DNA of 64,000 nt from Apostichopus japonicus (taxonomy: Eukaryota; Echinodermata; Holothuroidea; Aspidochirotida; Stichopodidae), in contig NC_092564.1 of the NCBI RefSeq assembly GCF_037975245.1, positions 17,285,484 through 17,349,483 on the forward strand, given 5' to 3'. Numbering within the stretch: the stretch's first letter is position 1; the number at the start of each line of letters is the position of its first letter. The position numbers were made by a program, and so were the translations under genes. Under the pieces are notes generated by a model that searched no databases, was not told the origin of the DNA, and worked only from the letters and a program-made list of their open reading frames with translations. Shown here piece by piece: positions 44,601 to 56,000 of this stretch.

Positions 44601-47600
44601 ACAGTTTTATCATCAATCCACAGGTGGTAAATATTGGGTGATTTCTAGCCTTCATGGAACTTCATGGGTTGCAGCAAGCATATCACATAACAAGCTTTAT
44701 GATATTCAATATATGTCTAACCTTATACAACCTTACAACTCCTAAATCAACCAGTTTATAACAAATAATGTGAATGAAGCACACTTAAAATGTTTTCCTA
44801 AAGTAATTCTGCAGTAAACTGGAAAAAAAAATGAATAAAAATATGACGATATAATATGCAAGTATCAGAAGAGCGAATGACAAAACAATTAAAACCTACA
44901 TTTTGTTGCATTTCTGCAATTTCATCTTCCAACTGTCTAACTTTTTCCTCCTTTTCCGCAACTATCCTCTTGAGCTGTTCCACGATGTTAGCGTCTTTCT
45001 GCGTCTGTAACTGCATCTCTAACGTCGACTGTTCCTGTCGTTTCTTGGTATGCTCAAACCCTGCCGTTTTCTCGTCCAATAATGTCTTCAAATGACCTTG
45101 TTGTTTCTGTGACAGAAATAGAACAGCCAAAAAATCATATCAAAAGTGTGTTATTTTAATTGTAAATTTACCAAATAACAGGTATGAGCCTGGGGTAAAA
45201 AACAATTCACAGAACTTTGCAAAAATTGCGGTATAGGCTCCAGTTTGCATATGCTACAGTGTGTTAGGTAAATAGTTTTTGTAATAGGTTTTGCTAATCG
45301 TGGCTCATTGCACATAATACGCTCTTCCAAACAACACTGATCAACCTTCAAATCTTTTATCTTTAGTCTTAAAATTTATCCAAATCCAAGTAAATTGTCG
45401 ACCGGGAAATTTATTATCATTTTACTTTTCGACAACAGTACAAGCTATGAGGCTGCAAGCTGATATAATGAGCTCCATTTCATGAGTTCAATGCATATAT
45501 ACATATATTAAGCCATCTGGATTTGCTATACCTTTCAAATTGAAATTAGAGCATTTGGAACAAATCGGAAGGCAGAAAATGTTGGAGATTATCAAAGTTC
45601 AAAGACACATTGGAAGTTATTCATTTGTTTGAATTGCAATAGCTTCATGACTACAAGAAAATGGCTGATCTGATGGATTAAAGGGTGTGAAGACTCAGGC
45701 ACAAAGGAACGTTTAATGCCGGTAATCTGACCTAGCTTCGAATGAAGTGTAACAGAAGTATTAGACACCACCATCGATCCAAGAAACTAACACACACAGC
45801 TTGCTACCGTCGGTAATTAGACACTAGTGTACAGTCAATACATACAGCTACGTTCAATACCCACAACACAGTGTACATAGCAGTGATGGACATCCCAGGT
45901 CAAAGATAAGAAGGTATCACGTTTCATTACTGTCTGCATTTTGTAGCGACAAGAAAAAAACTTCACTTGTAAGCAACGGAAAGTTAACTTTTTCAGAGTG
46001 CGGCACGCGGTTTGGGGCAAGTCTTCAATGCCTTTAAAGCCCTTTTGTACATGGTGGCTCCAAATTGTGACAAATGCATCATTATACCTCTATAAAAAAT
46101 TAAAAAATAGGCACCAAACTAACAACCTTTAGCACCAAGTACTTCCCCACCCACCCACAACACAACCTTACCACCACATAAACACATTTATGATTGGACA
46201 ATAACACCCACAAACATGAAAATGTTAGACATTTTAAAACTCAGTACTCGCATACACTTGTTGTTCATAACTGTTCATACTCTAGGGATGTTACCATGAC
46301 TATTCACGAGTGAGTCACTCCTATCATGTTCAAAGTGTTTTTAATGATACGTAGTTACCCAAAATGAGACTCATAATCGTGTTTTCCTTCGTCTGTGAGC
46401 ACTGTGATCTGTTGTTTGCTGGATTTAACGTAGTTGGATATTAAATAGAACCCTCAAACATCAAACTACTCGCTCTTATAATGTTCATAAATGTCTTGAA
46501 TGATTCTTAGTTACCATGAGGGCCTCAATCAGCTCATTATCGTGTCTTCCTTTGTCTGTGAGCACGGTGATCTGTTGTTTACACGATTTAAGGTCGTTAG
46601 ATATTAAATAAAACCCACAAACATAAAACTATTAAAGATGTAAAATGAAGAACTTGCTCCTATAATGTTCATAAGTGTTTTGAATGATTCTTAGTTACCA
46701 TGAGGGCTTCTATCAGCTCGTTATCGTGTTTTCCTTTGTCTGTGAGCACGGTGATCTGTTGTTTGCAGGATTTAAGGTCGTTGGATAAAACTTTGTTGCG
46801 AGCTTTAGCTGCTTCCATCTTCTCCTTGAGTCTCTTGTAGTCCTCTTCCATTGAGTGAAGTTCGGTCTGGGCTTTCTGGTGAATACAGTACAGATGAAGA
46901 ATAGGCAAATGAGTGTATGAATTAGTTTATCAGTTTCTTTAAATCTCACTATACAAAGTGCCTGACAGAAGAGACAATTTGATCATTACCAAGACTCTTA
47001 AATTCTAAAATCTTATAGAGTATAAGGGCTAAAATTTCATATGTGCGCAGTTGAAAAGCGGGTGTACATCCATAGCAGTAGACTTATTCTTCCCCGCCAA
47101 ATGTCAGAAGAAAAAAAATGAGTCATCTCCACCTGAATGACGATGGAAGGCGGAGAGGTAATCCCTCCACCCCCCCCCTCCCCAGTCCGATTTGCACACA
47201 CAACTAATGCTTTTGTTAGTCTTTTTGGAGCAGTTCTTTTGTGAGATTCTGTGTAAAAAACTGCTTTTACATGTTTGCATTCATTCCATTTCTGTATGGG
47301 ACTTAACTTTTTGTCACACAATAACTGACTGCCTCAATAGGGGTGGGAGGGTGAGGTCGGGGAGGGTGATAGAATCTTGCTGTTTTGTTTTCCTCTTGAC
47401 ATATAGGCTGACCTCTTTAGCTTCTCTCCTGTCTTTCTCCATCTGTTTCAATCTATTCTTCTGAACTTCGTCGATTCTCGCCCCACTGCCACCGGTCTTG
47501 ACACTCCTAAGAGACATGGTACTACGAGCGGTATTGCCACCGTCCTCTCCTACACCCATGCTCATGAACTGGTCCTCCAAGCTCATCTCTGTAGAAGGAC

Positions 47601-50600
47601 GAAGTTGTTGGAGCTCTTGCAACTGAGCTTTCAAATCGGATACCTTTGGAGAAATAGCGGCGGGGAAAAAAAAAAGAGAGAATTTGGTACAGATTTTGAA
47701 CGTCTACCTTTGATCGAAGTATTAGAGACATTGGCGATGAGAATCGAATGTAACAGAAAAACTAACCGAAAAAAGACTTTATATGAGAATATGTTATATG
47801 AATATTGAAAAAAAAAGAGTACGCAATTTATAACAACAGACTACAGCATGTTTGTCAATGTTGTGACAATTGCAAACCTCTCCCTGCAGAATTGTGTGAA
47901 AGAAAAAAAGGTTTCCGCAAGTGGAGTTGAGACCGAGAAACTTGAAGCAGAGAGTACCACTTTTACTTGGCAGGAGGGTAAGGGGAAGGTGGGAGAAGTA
48001 AGGAAAACAAATTCACATCTTACTCTCCAAATTTTGTAGTGCAAATTGTGAAGAAGTAAAAAATCAGTCTTTTTTTTGCTTCATGTCATTTTGCCCTAGG
48101 CCAGGAGTTTTTAATTAATTTTCTACAAGAGCCAAGAGGAGCATCACTTAGAGCAAAGCCCCAGGAGAACTAAAAATCTCACTATACAGGCTACCTAGAT
48201 TGAGCAATGTGCATGGTAGGCTATGCAACAGCTCAAAGCCAAAGACCGTTCTAAAAATGGCCACTGTGTCTCAGCACGGATCAAGCAAGGATCAAGAAGG
48301 ATCAGCATGGCCAACTAGTCGAAAATTATGAGTGATTTTACATGACCTTTTAAAAAAAACTCCTCCCATTTGGCACTGCTGGCCACACTTACTTCTAAAA
48401 TCTGATGCTTGGTATGAAGATGATGGTTGCACTATCCTACCAGAAAACACTGTAAAACTAGTTTGTGGATTAAGAAAAAAGAAACAGCAACAGGCCTATC
48501 ACTTAGATCGTAATGCTTGCATCGAAATAGACATAATCATCCATAATATAATAATAAAAACAGATGCTATTATAGAAGTTTCTTCTGTGAAAATGTCCGT
48601 CTTTTGGACCAAGATGAGCCACCTTTCGGATCCAAAACCTTCTTATTTTTTTTTTGTTGTTGCTATTTCCGTTCTATGCGAGACACTAACATCTCACCTT
48701 TTTCTGTAAGATTAGAATCTGCTGAGCTCTTCCCCTCCAGTTACTGTTACCGGCGGTCAGCAAGGCGGAGATGTTGACCCCTTCTCCGACCTCATTGCTG
48801 AGGGCTTTGTGAGCTAACTTCAAGTCTTGCTTAAGCGTGGCTACCTGCGTCCTGAATTCTCCGAGCTTGGCCGTGGCTTGGTTTAATTTCTCCTGAGTGG
48901 TCTTTAATTCTGCTGCAGTTTTGTCAGCCTGTAAAAACAACAGAGACTTGATGAATTTTTTGATAAATACAACAGATCTCACCAGAACAATATTTTGTGA
49001 AGCTGATTGTGAATTATCTCCCTGTATTATTGACTAAAAATTTGCAAGTTAACAAATAGATGTCAAAATGTGGAACTATCTTGAAAATTTAAGCAACACT
49101 TTAAGAGAATGCTCACCGCTTTGTGTTGATTTGAAGGTATAATGGGGCTCTCCAGCTAAGCCCGAAATTGACAGAGGGAGCTGTCACATTGCGAACACCG
49201 CAGACCATAAACGGTACCGTGAGTAGCAGAGGATTTATAATCGTGTTTTCAAAGGTTCCAGTCAAACTAATTGATTCACGTACCCTTATTTGTGTTTTCT
49301 AAACATTTATTTTCGTTCAGCCAAACTGCGATTATGCAACCTTTAACTAGCTAGTCAATCACCCAGCGTGGCTGTATGCAAGTTTATCAGCCTTGTTAAC
49401 ATTCTTGTATACGCTTTCATGCAATCGTGATCTGTAAACAGTACAGATTACGCACATTAAGACCAGAGATATGTTACAGTGCCGAACCTGCTTCACGATA
49501 TATTTGGTTAAGGCCGATATGAGGGCACCCTCTATCAAAGCACCCCATTAAAACTGACATATTCAGTAGTTGATTAATTAATTTTTGTATTATTTTGTTT
49601 TAATTAGTTAATTAAGTTGGTATAATTAAGTCATGGTAATCGGTTCTTTCCTCTGCTGATTGTAGTTACTGATGTATTATTTCATTTTCTACTATATTTT
49701 TATGGTACTTTGAATAATTTATTTTATTTTGTTTTCTTTACATGCATGTGCAGTGCTTCTTCCTCTTCTCCTATATATATATATTTTAAACTTTCTAATA
49801 TCTTTACCATGGCAAATGAGGAATGCCTGTACAGAAATCATTGCTTCCTAGTTAAGTCCTTGTTGACTTCCAATCTGTGTCGTAATTATATTTGTAGGCA
49901 AACAACAAAAACCAGACAGACGTTAAACATATAAGACGTATTTGGTTCATTTGCAAATGAGGGGTCACACCAAAGAAACATAAGTGTTACATATATGAGA
50001 TGATTTACCTGGATTTCAATTGGGTCTCTGAGTTCCTCTCTAGTCGATCGGGGGCTTCTGGATGATAAAGTAGCTTTCGAAGAGTTCTGAAAACATTTGA
50101 ATAATAAGTGTGCATCTTTACATAACAAAAAATTAATGGATTCACATCTTAAGGCATATTTTACAAATATAGACATTTCTAAGTGTCATTTGAAGGACAC
50201 TAACAACAAAATGGCATTAAAACAAAAGTAACGTTCATAATAAACAACTAGCCTCAACTGTTTAGGACTGATACTACTTTGTGTGATGGTGATATGGATG
50301 TATATGCAAATACCAATGCTAGATCTGTTTATCACTGTATGTTGCCACTCCCTTCTCACTCCAACCCCTCCCCCCCCCACCCCACCAAATGACCAAAATT
50401 ATCCCCTACACATATGAATTATTAGAAACTCTTGTGAACCTGAAATGACAAAATCACCTTACCAATTTCTCTGCTTCTCTCAGTTTCAACAGTAACTGCT
50501 TCAACTTTGTTTTTTCGCTCTCGAGTTCCGCTGTCAGTTCTCTGTTTTTCTTTGATAATTCGACAATCTTTGTAGCTGCTGCATCTGTTGCCATGCCTCC

Positions 50601-52904
50601 TCCCATTCCTAGAACAGGAAAAGAGGTGAGAATTGTTGTGAAAGGTGTGATTCTTACCCTTCCACGACAGACAGGTGTTGATTTCTCACCCAAAGGTCAC
50701 TTAAAATTTGTCCGAAATTATTTTAACATGTGACAATAAAAGTTCTCCAAACTACTATTCAAGAGATGTTTTCATGCCAACTTTCTACTGTCAGGATACT
50801 CCCCCCCCCTCCCACTCCCCATCACAAAAAGACAAAAACAGGAAAGCTTTGATGGTTTCAGTCAGATAGATGTGGATGAGACTGTCACAGTTGTGTTGAC
50901 GACATTTGGTCTTTTCTCTTTCTCAATGAGTGACTAGTACTGTTAATGTTACTAAATACATTCCACAACCAGGCCATGTCTATAAGCTGGTCGACATGCT
51001 GTTTTACGAACCACGCTAAATAGATGGAGCTATAATTATTAAACAGATGATAGCTATATGAGATGATATACTGCAACACAAATGTGGACCACAAAATATT
51101 TGATGGTTCGAGTGATTTCTTCCAGACATTTGAACAAATTGATCCGGCTGTTGTAGCTTGCCGACGGGAAGTTGATTAACCATTGTTTTTTTCACATTAA
51201 TTCTACAATCAAAAGTTAGCTTTTGTATATTCTGAACATCAATAACTGATCTTCGTGGATTTGTTTTTGCCGTTGGAAGAGAAAGCCAGACGAATAGTGG
51301 CAGGTTGGTTGCCATAGCAAAGTACTGTGACAGCAGAACGAGATCACGACAGAGACCGATTAACATATATGTTGTGGTGTAAACAGTATTTGACAACTCA
51401 GGAACCCAATCATTTCTCTGACCTGAAAATGCCTGCCTTTCTTCATCCCTTTTCTTTTTCAGTTTCCTGACTTCGTGGTCTCGTTCGCTGAGAAGCTTAT
51501 ACAGCCTCCCGGTCTCATCCTTTAGTTCCTGATGTTTCCAGAAGATGAGATTTGGAAGAGAAAAAAAAGGAATAAATTTTTGGTCATTCATTTTATAATG
51601 AATGAAAGAAGAAATGTTAAGAGCTTACAGCTAAGCGTTAACAGCAGCCATACACAACAGAAAAAATAACCAAGGTTTACAAGTAGCTATTTCTTACAAC
51701 TAAACGCCTTTTTTCTTTAAAAAACACCTACTAATGGTTGTTTAAGCTTTTGTGGATAACTACTAAGTAGCCCATTACATTTCAAAACATTTTTCACCAT
51801 TCTAGTATGGGTGTACAACCAAACTTAATAATGAGACAATGTTACAGTGATCAATGTGATAAGTGATCACATGTTTCTTCCTCACCAATATGTTACATTC
51901 GGGTGGTATTAAGATTTCAATGACAATATCTTCAATGACAATTCTTACATTCAAAAGTAGGCTAGGCTAGGTATGTACATACAGTACCTGTCACAAAAGC
52001 ATGGTAGGTCTTGACTAAGTTCTGAAATTTGCTTTGGTAATCATACCGTCTCTTCTCAAGACTTTTACGGCAACTCATCCTTGGCAATTTACTTGCTGTC
52101 CAAGTGTATGCAACTGCACGAGGAGGGACTACATATATACTCCCACACAAATGTAAACAGCATATTGAATTGCAATTGAAACGTATTAATGCCAAATTAT
52201 TGCTCTCCTTTCATCCACAACAACATGAAATCACTCCACAGCACTTTCACAAAAACAAACTGACTTCTTGTTTTCCCTTTGTTAATTTAAACCCCAAATT
52301 TCCTCCTTTGGCATGTATGTGCCAGTAATTTGACATCATGAAAAGATAACACTTTTAGCATGAAATTAAAGACAAGACTGGTCTTTTAAGATCCAATTTT
52401 TTTTAACTTACCCTTAGTTGTTCCTGCAGATGATTGTTCAATTCCTCATTAAAAATGCTATCTTGTGGAATTGGCTGACTCAGCTGATGACAAGAATATG
52501 AAAAAGTCATGAATCTTTCACAAACACCATAGACATGACTTCGAATAAATACTTAGGCTGTACATATGATGGTTACATGGAAATATAGTGACGTCTACTG
52601 TAGTATGTACAACAGGAATATACCACAATGAGCTATATACATATGTCACCTCCAAAAACATTGAGTCACTTGAAAGCTTAAGTGACTGCATTACTGGTCA
52701 GTTAAAAATTACAAGGACCTAAATACCACTTACTTTCAAGTCCATATTGTCTGGAACTCCAAGTCCATTAACTTCTTCATTTTTTGTGTTTTGTTCTTTG
52801 ATTTTATCCTCTTGTTTTTGCTTTCTTTTCATCAGTTTCTTCTTCTGTTGCTCTTGCAGAGCTTGGAACTGCTGATGTAATGATGAATCTTGTGACTGCT
52901 CCAT
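38490..52904 (-). CDS. CCDC13: Coiled-coil domain-containing protein 13, complete 15-exon CDS
   Basis: Coding exons (5' to 3'): 52904-52734, 52483-52412, 51528-51423, 50608-50463, 50086-50009, 48928-48698, 47643-47413, 46875-46699, 45106-44900, 44215-44130, 42866-42753, 40703-40566, 39933-39818, 39236-39125, 38649-38490. They total 2,145 nt and join in frame to 714 residues, about human length (715). CCDC13 is a centriolar-satellite protein reported to be needed for cilium formation and genome stability. Matching blocks include [16 protein letters not shown] (N-terminus), [45 protein letters not shown] and [12 protein letters not shown] near the C-terminus. Nearly all of it is predicted coiled coil; residues of exons 10-11 form a Ser/Pro-rich break. 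An acceptor 6 nt before the ATG (ttctgtattcag|GTGATA) shows at least one 5' UTR exon upstream, not located. Confidence 0.95.
38797..38960. repeat. 21-bp minisatellite
   Basis: About seven copies of TATGCAAAATGACCAAATTG with small changes, in the last CCDC13 intron. Each unit contains ATGCAAAA, one base from the POU octamer; a regulatory role is speculative. Confidence 0.8.
39125..39236 (-). CDS. CCDC13: CCDC13 exon 14 (residues 625-662)
   Basis: Acceptor ttaatcttacag|GC, donor TCAAG|gtaaac, phase 1 in and 2 out. It encodes [20 protein letters not shown] and [12 protein letters not shown]. Confidence 0.88.
39818..39933 (-). CDS. CCDC13: CCDC13 exon 13 (residues 586-625)
   Basis: Acceptor ttcttactttag|GTG, donor TAAAG|gtatgt, phase 2 in and 1 out. 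It encodes a coiled coil [20 protein letters not shown]. Confidence 0.9.
40566..40703 (-). CDS. CCDC13: CCDC13 exon 12 (residues 540-586)
   Basis: Acceptor tttttgctaacag|AAG was chosen because it alone gives the correct phase (2 in); the closer tcccag site would shift the frame. Donor CAGAG|gtgatt, phase 2 out. It encodes [20 protein letters not shown] and LIKVLQQ, matching the conserved 'QAAEVERDRL' block. Confidence 0.92.
40927..41655. repeat. Minisatellite of ATCACAGGCCAAAGG units, interrupted by a MITE
   Basis: About a dozen units of ATCACAGGCCAAAGG, each followed by a variable T run, occupy 41,300-41,655. One further unit lies at 40,927 on the other side of the MITE. Lies in CCDC13 intron 11, between exon 11 and exon 12. 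Phe-rich open frames here are artefacts. Confidence 0.85.
40935..41299 (+). mobile_element. hAT-type MITE, copy 3
   Basis: A 365-bp copy: CAAGGGCGTAGGAACC to CTTCCTACGCCACTG, flanked by a perfect 8-bp duplication atcacagg, which is itself the start of the surrounding minisatellite unit. Interior as in copies 1, 2 and 4. Confidence 0.92.
42753..42866 (-). CDS. CCDC13: CCDC13 exon 11 (residues 502-540)
   Basis: Acceptor gctttgaactttag|ACA, donor TACGGG|gtaggt, phase 2/2. It encodes [20 protein letters not shown] and a second Ser/Arg-rich stretch. Likely disordered. Confidence 0.82.
42954..42999 (-). ncRNA. Damaged hammerhead motif, left arm
   Basis: The minus strand has TTAGCCT, CTGAAGA, AGATCCTGCTAGGATC and GAAA intact. 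The stretch before AGGCCAA is TGGGC instead of a C-N-T-C type sequence, which removes the cleavage triplet. Sense to CCDC13 but probably dead. Confidence 0.5.
43231..43275 (+). ncRNA. Near-consensus hammerhead ribozyme motif
   Basis: Plus strand order: TTAGCCT, CTGAAGA, AGATCCTGCTAGGATC, GAAA, CATC, AGGCCAA. CTGAAGA fits CUGANGA; GAAA is intact. Stem I pairs 6 of 7; stem II is GATCC/GGATC with loop TGCTA; cleavage would follow ATC. Stem III is essentially absent (two nucleotides), as reported for PLE hammerheads, which can work as dimers. Antisense to CCDC13. Confidence 0.65.
44130..44215 (-). CDS. CCDC13: CCDC13 exon 10 (residues 474-502)
   Basis: Acceptor tttccttacag|CGA, donor TTCAAG|gtaaga, phase 0 in and 2 out. 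It encodes the Pro/Ser-rich [20 protein letters not shown], the low-complexity break between coiled coils. Supported by splice sites and phase, weakly by sequence. Confidence 0.82.
44900..45106 (-). CDS. CCDC13: CCDC13 exon 9 (residues 405-473)
   Basis: Acceptor tttctgtcacag|AAA, donor CAAAAT|gtaggt, phase 0/0. It encodes a coiled coil with [20 protein letters not shown], matching the conserved 'AEKEAKVRQLE' block. Confidence 0.94.
45682..46033 (+). mobile_element. TTAA-flanked MITE, copy 2
   Basis: Second copy of the element at 18,287: AGGGTGTGAAGACTCA to TCTTCAATGCCT, TTAA on both sides (45,678-45,681 and 46,034-46,037). Lies in CCDC13 intron 8. Confidence 0.82.
46345..46600 (-). pseudogene. 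Two partial tandem copies of CCDC13 exon 8
   Basis: Copy 2 (about 46,600-46,514) reads in frame [20 protein letters not shown] then LIEALM and keeps the donor ATG|gtaact. It lacks the 5' part of the exon, but the CAG of its KQQ codons could act as an acceptor. Copy 3 (about 46,440-46,356) reads [20 protein letters not shown] and then stops; the donor end is altered. Unit spacing is 184 and 156 bp. These look like decaying duplicates rather than used exons, but copy 2 is intact enough to be spliced. Confidence 0.75.
46699..46875 (-). CDS. CCDC13: CCDC13 exon 8 (residues 346-404)
   Basis: Acceptor tgtattcaccag|AAA, donor CTCATG|gtaact, phase 0/0. It encodes [20 protein letters not shown] and [19 protein letters not shown]. 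Its 3' part is duplicated twice downstream in the intron (46,345-46,440 and 46,505-46,600). Confidence 0.94.
47413..47643 (-). CDS. CCDC13: CCDC13 exon 7 (residues 269-345)
   Basis: Acceptor atttctccaaag|GTA, donor AAAGAG|gtcagc, phase 0/0. It encodes [14 protein letters not shown], an acidic/Ser-rich linker ([20 protein letters not shown]) and [17 protein letters not shown]. Confidence 0.92.
48698..48928 (-). CDS. CCDC13: CCDC13 exon 6 (residues 192-268)
   Basis: Acceptor ttgtttttacag|GCT, donor AAAAAG|gtgaga, phase 0/0. It encodes a long coiled coil ending [16 protein letters not shown] and [15 protein letters not shown], both conserved. Confidence 0.95.
50009..50086 (-). CDS. CCDC13: CCDC13 exon 5 (residues 166-191)
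   Basis: Acceptor aatgttttcag|AAC, donor ATCCAG|gtaaat, phase 0/0. It encodes the Ser/Arg-rich [20 protein letters not shown], an acidic/basic linker. Confidence 0.85.
50463..50608 (-). CDS. CCDC13: CCDC13 exon 4 (residues 117-165)
   Basis: Acceptor ttcctgttctag|GA, donor AAATTG|gtaagg, phase 1 in and 0 out. It encodes [20 protein letters not shown] and a Leu/Lys heptad stretch; '[11 protein letters not shown]' is diagnostic for the family. Confidence 0.94.
51423..51528 (-). CDS. CCDC13: CCDC13 exon 3 (residues 82-117)
   Basis: Acceptor tggaaacatcag|GAA, donor TTTTCAG|gtcaga, phase 0 in and 1 out. It encodes [20 protein letters not shown], one of the best conserved CCDC13 blocks. Confidence 0.93.
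52412..52483 (-). CDS. CCDC13: CCDC13 exon 2 (residues 58-81)
   Basis: Acceptor cttgtcatcag|CTG, donor CTAAGG|gtaagt, phase 0/0. It encodes [20 protein letters not shown] and links to [11 protein letters not shown] of the next exon. Confidence 0.88.
52734..52904 (-). CDS. CCDC13: CCDC13 coding exon 1 (residues 1-57)
   Basis: The ATG at 52,904 begins [20 protein letters not shown], the conserved N-terminus. A Lys/Gln-rich coiled coil follows. Exon starts at 52,910 after an acceptor. Donor TTGAAA|gtaagt, phase 0. Confidence 0.93.
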
Positions 52905-52959
52905 TATCACCTGAATACAGAAATACAAACAGTTTCATACAGAGAGAGAAAAGAAAAGC

Positions 52960-53070
52960 TGTTACCAGACTGCTTATCTACTGCAAAATGTCTGTGTAAA
53001 GTAAATATGTAAATTTCAGAGGGCATGTTGTTTGTTCCTAGAAGGATCTTCGTAAGAGGCTAACTGAACC
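52960..53070 (-). repeat. Decayed PLE-type terminal repeat
   Basis: It contains ACTGCTTATCTACTGC, then AGAAGGATCTTCGTAAGAGGC, a diverged version of the 42,900-43,000 sequence. The hammerhead core is lost (TTACGAA for CTGAAGA). Just upstream of CCDC13 exon 1. Confidence 0.45.
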
Positions 53071-56000
53071 AGAGTCAAACTTAGAAAACATGGTACTGAA
53101 TATAAAATACTTTTAAACGGAGTAAAAAAAAGATCTCTAGCCTACCTGCCGCCCTCATTTAGGCCTAGGCTAGTGGTGAATTGCGAGACCATCACATCCA
53201 AATAATTTTACAATGTAGCCTAGGCCTAGTCCCTACAGTTGATTTGTCACATACAATAAGCCTAAGCTATAGTGCCTGCTACCATTACCCAATAACTTTT
53301 GACAAAAGGCAAGAGTAGGGATAACCATGGCTTGACCTAATAATATCACGCTAGTCTAGCCTATTGGTTGGTATGTTTGCCTAGTATAGGGGCACTAGGC
53401 CTATCCTAATAGTAATACTCTCATGGGATTGGGACGATTCCGCGACGATACACATATATAATTTAAGCCAATTGTACTGTACGTCATGCAGCCGATAAGT
53501 GTATGATAACATTAGACCTACGCATTTTGTCCGAAGCAATTACAATATCTATTTTAAGCAGCAATTGTTCAAATTCTACTTTAGTACCTCTCTTGGTGCA
53601 AGCGACGCGTACTCCAAAAGGTATGACGTTATATATGAAAGTTCCTGTCAATGAACACAAAGGAAAAATCAGATAAACTCGACTACTGCTTCTCGAGAAT
53701 TGATGTTTACCTTCGCAACGCAAGGAATGCGATATTTTCGATTGACCGTAACAATATCACAAAGAAATGCTAGATTGCGTCTCATCAATGCTAGCACCCA
53801 TTTACCATTTCGTGCCTCCGATGTTCTTCTGAAATCGCTAAGGAGACATTTCCTTGTTTACTATATAATTGATTCGTTATATTTCTCTCAAGACAAATTT
53901 GGTCGAACCTTACCAGGATACCATACACTACAAACGTTTAGCACTACTAGCTGTATTAAAGTATTTCAGAGCAATATGACGAAGTTTCACCATCCCTATA
54001 TTTTCATAACAGATAACACCTTTCTCTCAAAAGAGAAGCGGATATATATACGTGAAACTTCGTCAGCATTAAATGCATACACCCCACCCCACCGTCCCGA
54101 CACTTACTTTGTTTGTTTGAGGGGCCAGCCGGTGGTGCTCTGCATTTCATCAAGCAAATCAGGAAGCCCTGACGAGGAGGACATTGGGCTGCAATGGCCG
54201 GAGGTCCGTCATCAATTAGGGGGCCCGGGAATGATGGGAGAAAAAAGGGCCCAAACGGGCACTATGGTTCCTTCCTTAGTGGAGTATTAAAGTGTTGTGT
54301 CTTCGCCCAATATCATAATAGTGTCCCACATGTACAAGCTGTTAATCGACAACTGCAAGTACTCCAAGTTTGGGTATAATCTGATTTAAGGTTGTGGAGT
54401 TATTGCAATTTTAAAGTTTTGGTCCCTCCCAAAAAGATGGTCCCAAAAATATTTCACCCAAACAAAGTGTGGCTCCAAAATATATTTGCCCCCACCCCCC
54501 TTCCCCAATAATTGAACCCAAAAAATGTGTGCCTAAATGGTCTCGAAACTTTTGGGCCTCATAACTTCGGGCACAAAGAATGTGTCCCAAAATACATTTG
54601 AGGTGGAAATAAAATTTGGGCCCACCCGGTGGAGCTTCTCAGTTTTCACACGAGAAAGCGAATCCCACCGTCACTACGTACACAGTATTGGTGTCTTCAA
54701 TTCCATTCATCTAAAATTACACCAGCTTTTAGGTCGTAATCATGTTGCATGAGATGAATATAGTGTAAGATAAATCAGGGACTAACGTAATAATGACAAA
54801 ATAAAGGAGTACAAGATTTTATATTTTATGAGTTTCACCTTTTATATAGTAGCAATAACCAATTCTACTTGCGACGCACCTTTTACAAAACTTGTATTAA
54901 AATGTACAAAGATATATATATATGTAACTATATACACTTGGTCCAGCTCGGAAGATCATGATAAAAGGCCCAAAGAAACAAGAAAATATGGCTTGATTAC
55001 AAAATTGTTAAAGAAAACACAATTTACCAAGAAAATATAGTAACCATTATTATATAACATCGCAAATATCCTTCCAAAAATGATAATAATAATAATAATA
55101 ATCGCCTTAAAGAAAAGCACCTTTACCACGAAATTAAATTTATGTGATAATAGTATATTGCTTTGTAAAGCTATAAAAGCGAATTGATGTTTTAATAATT
55201 GACTGACAGCGGTATATTAAAACTTACCTCGACTCACATTGAAGATATTTGTACAATACAAATACGGTTAAGTATATGAACCGTTCGCGACATTACACAC
55301 CGCTACTTGAATTCTTTGAGCATTAAATGTACGGTATGTAATACGATATCACGGTATACGATAGACACGGTACGACGATTAATTGATTTTATCCCTTCAC
55401 GAATGCTTTAACATGATACTGCAGGCCCTAATCCAGTCAAAAACGTGTGTTGTGAATGAATCACTGTGTTACCACTATACATGACGTCATTGGAAAAAAT
55501 TAAATACGATGCATGGAATAGTCAAACAACTTCTCGTTGAATGGTTTATGACGTAACTGCAGCCAGCATTCGTAACATACCTCGATTAAACCACAAATCT
55601 TAAGATGTGATATTAGAACAACGTACATGGGTGGAAGCTGTGTAGGCCTATAACATATACACGTACATGAAGCCATTGACCAACATATATAGATTCATCA
55701 GAATCATCACCTTTATGATGGTGATAACAAGGCATTGATATGGAACCATGGTCGAACTATAAGTGCACAATTGCATTCATTTTTTACTTGGTAGAGTATT
55801 GTGTACAAATGGAGGTTTGGGGGTGATGGTACTCTTCTCGAGTAACCCCCCCCCCCCTGCCCCCAACCGGCCAACATCTCCAAAGGCCATATAAATTGAT
55901 ATTGCCATACCATTCAATAGCGGGGCATGTTCCATATGATATAGTAACTCTGCTTGACCTTGATAGAAACCTTGATCGAGTGAGTTAAGAAAGCGCTTTA

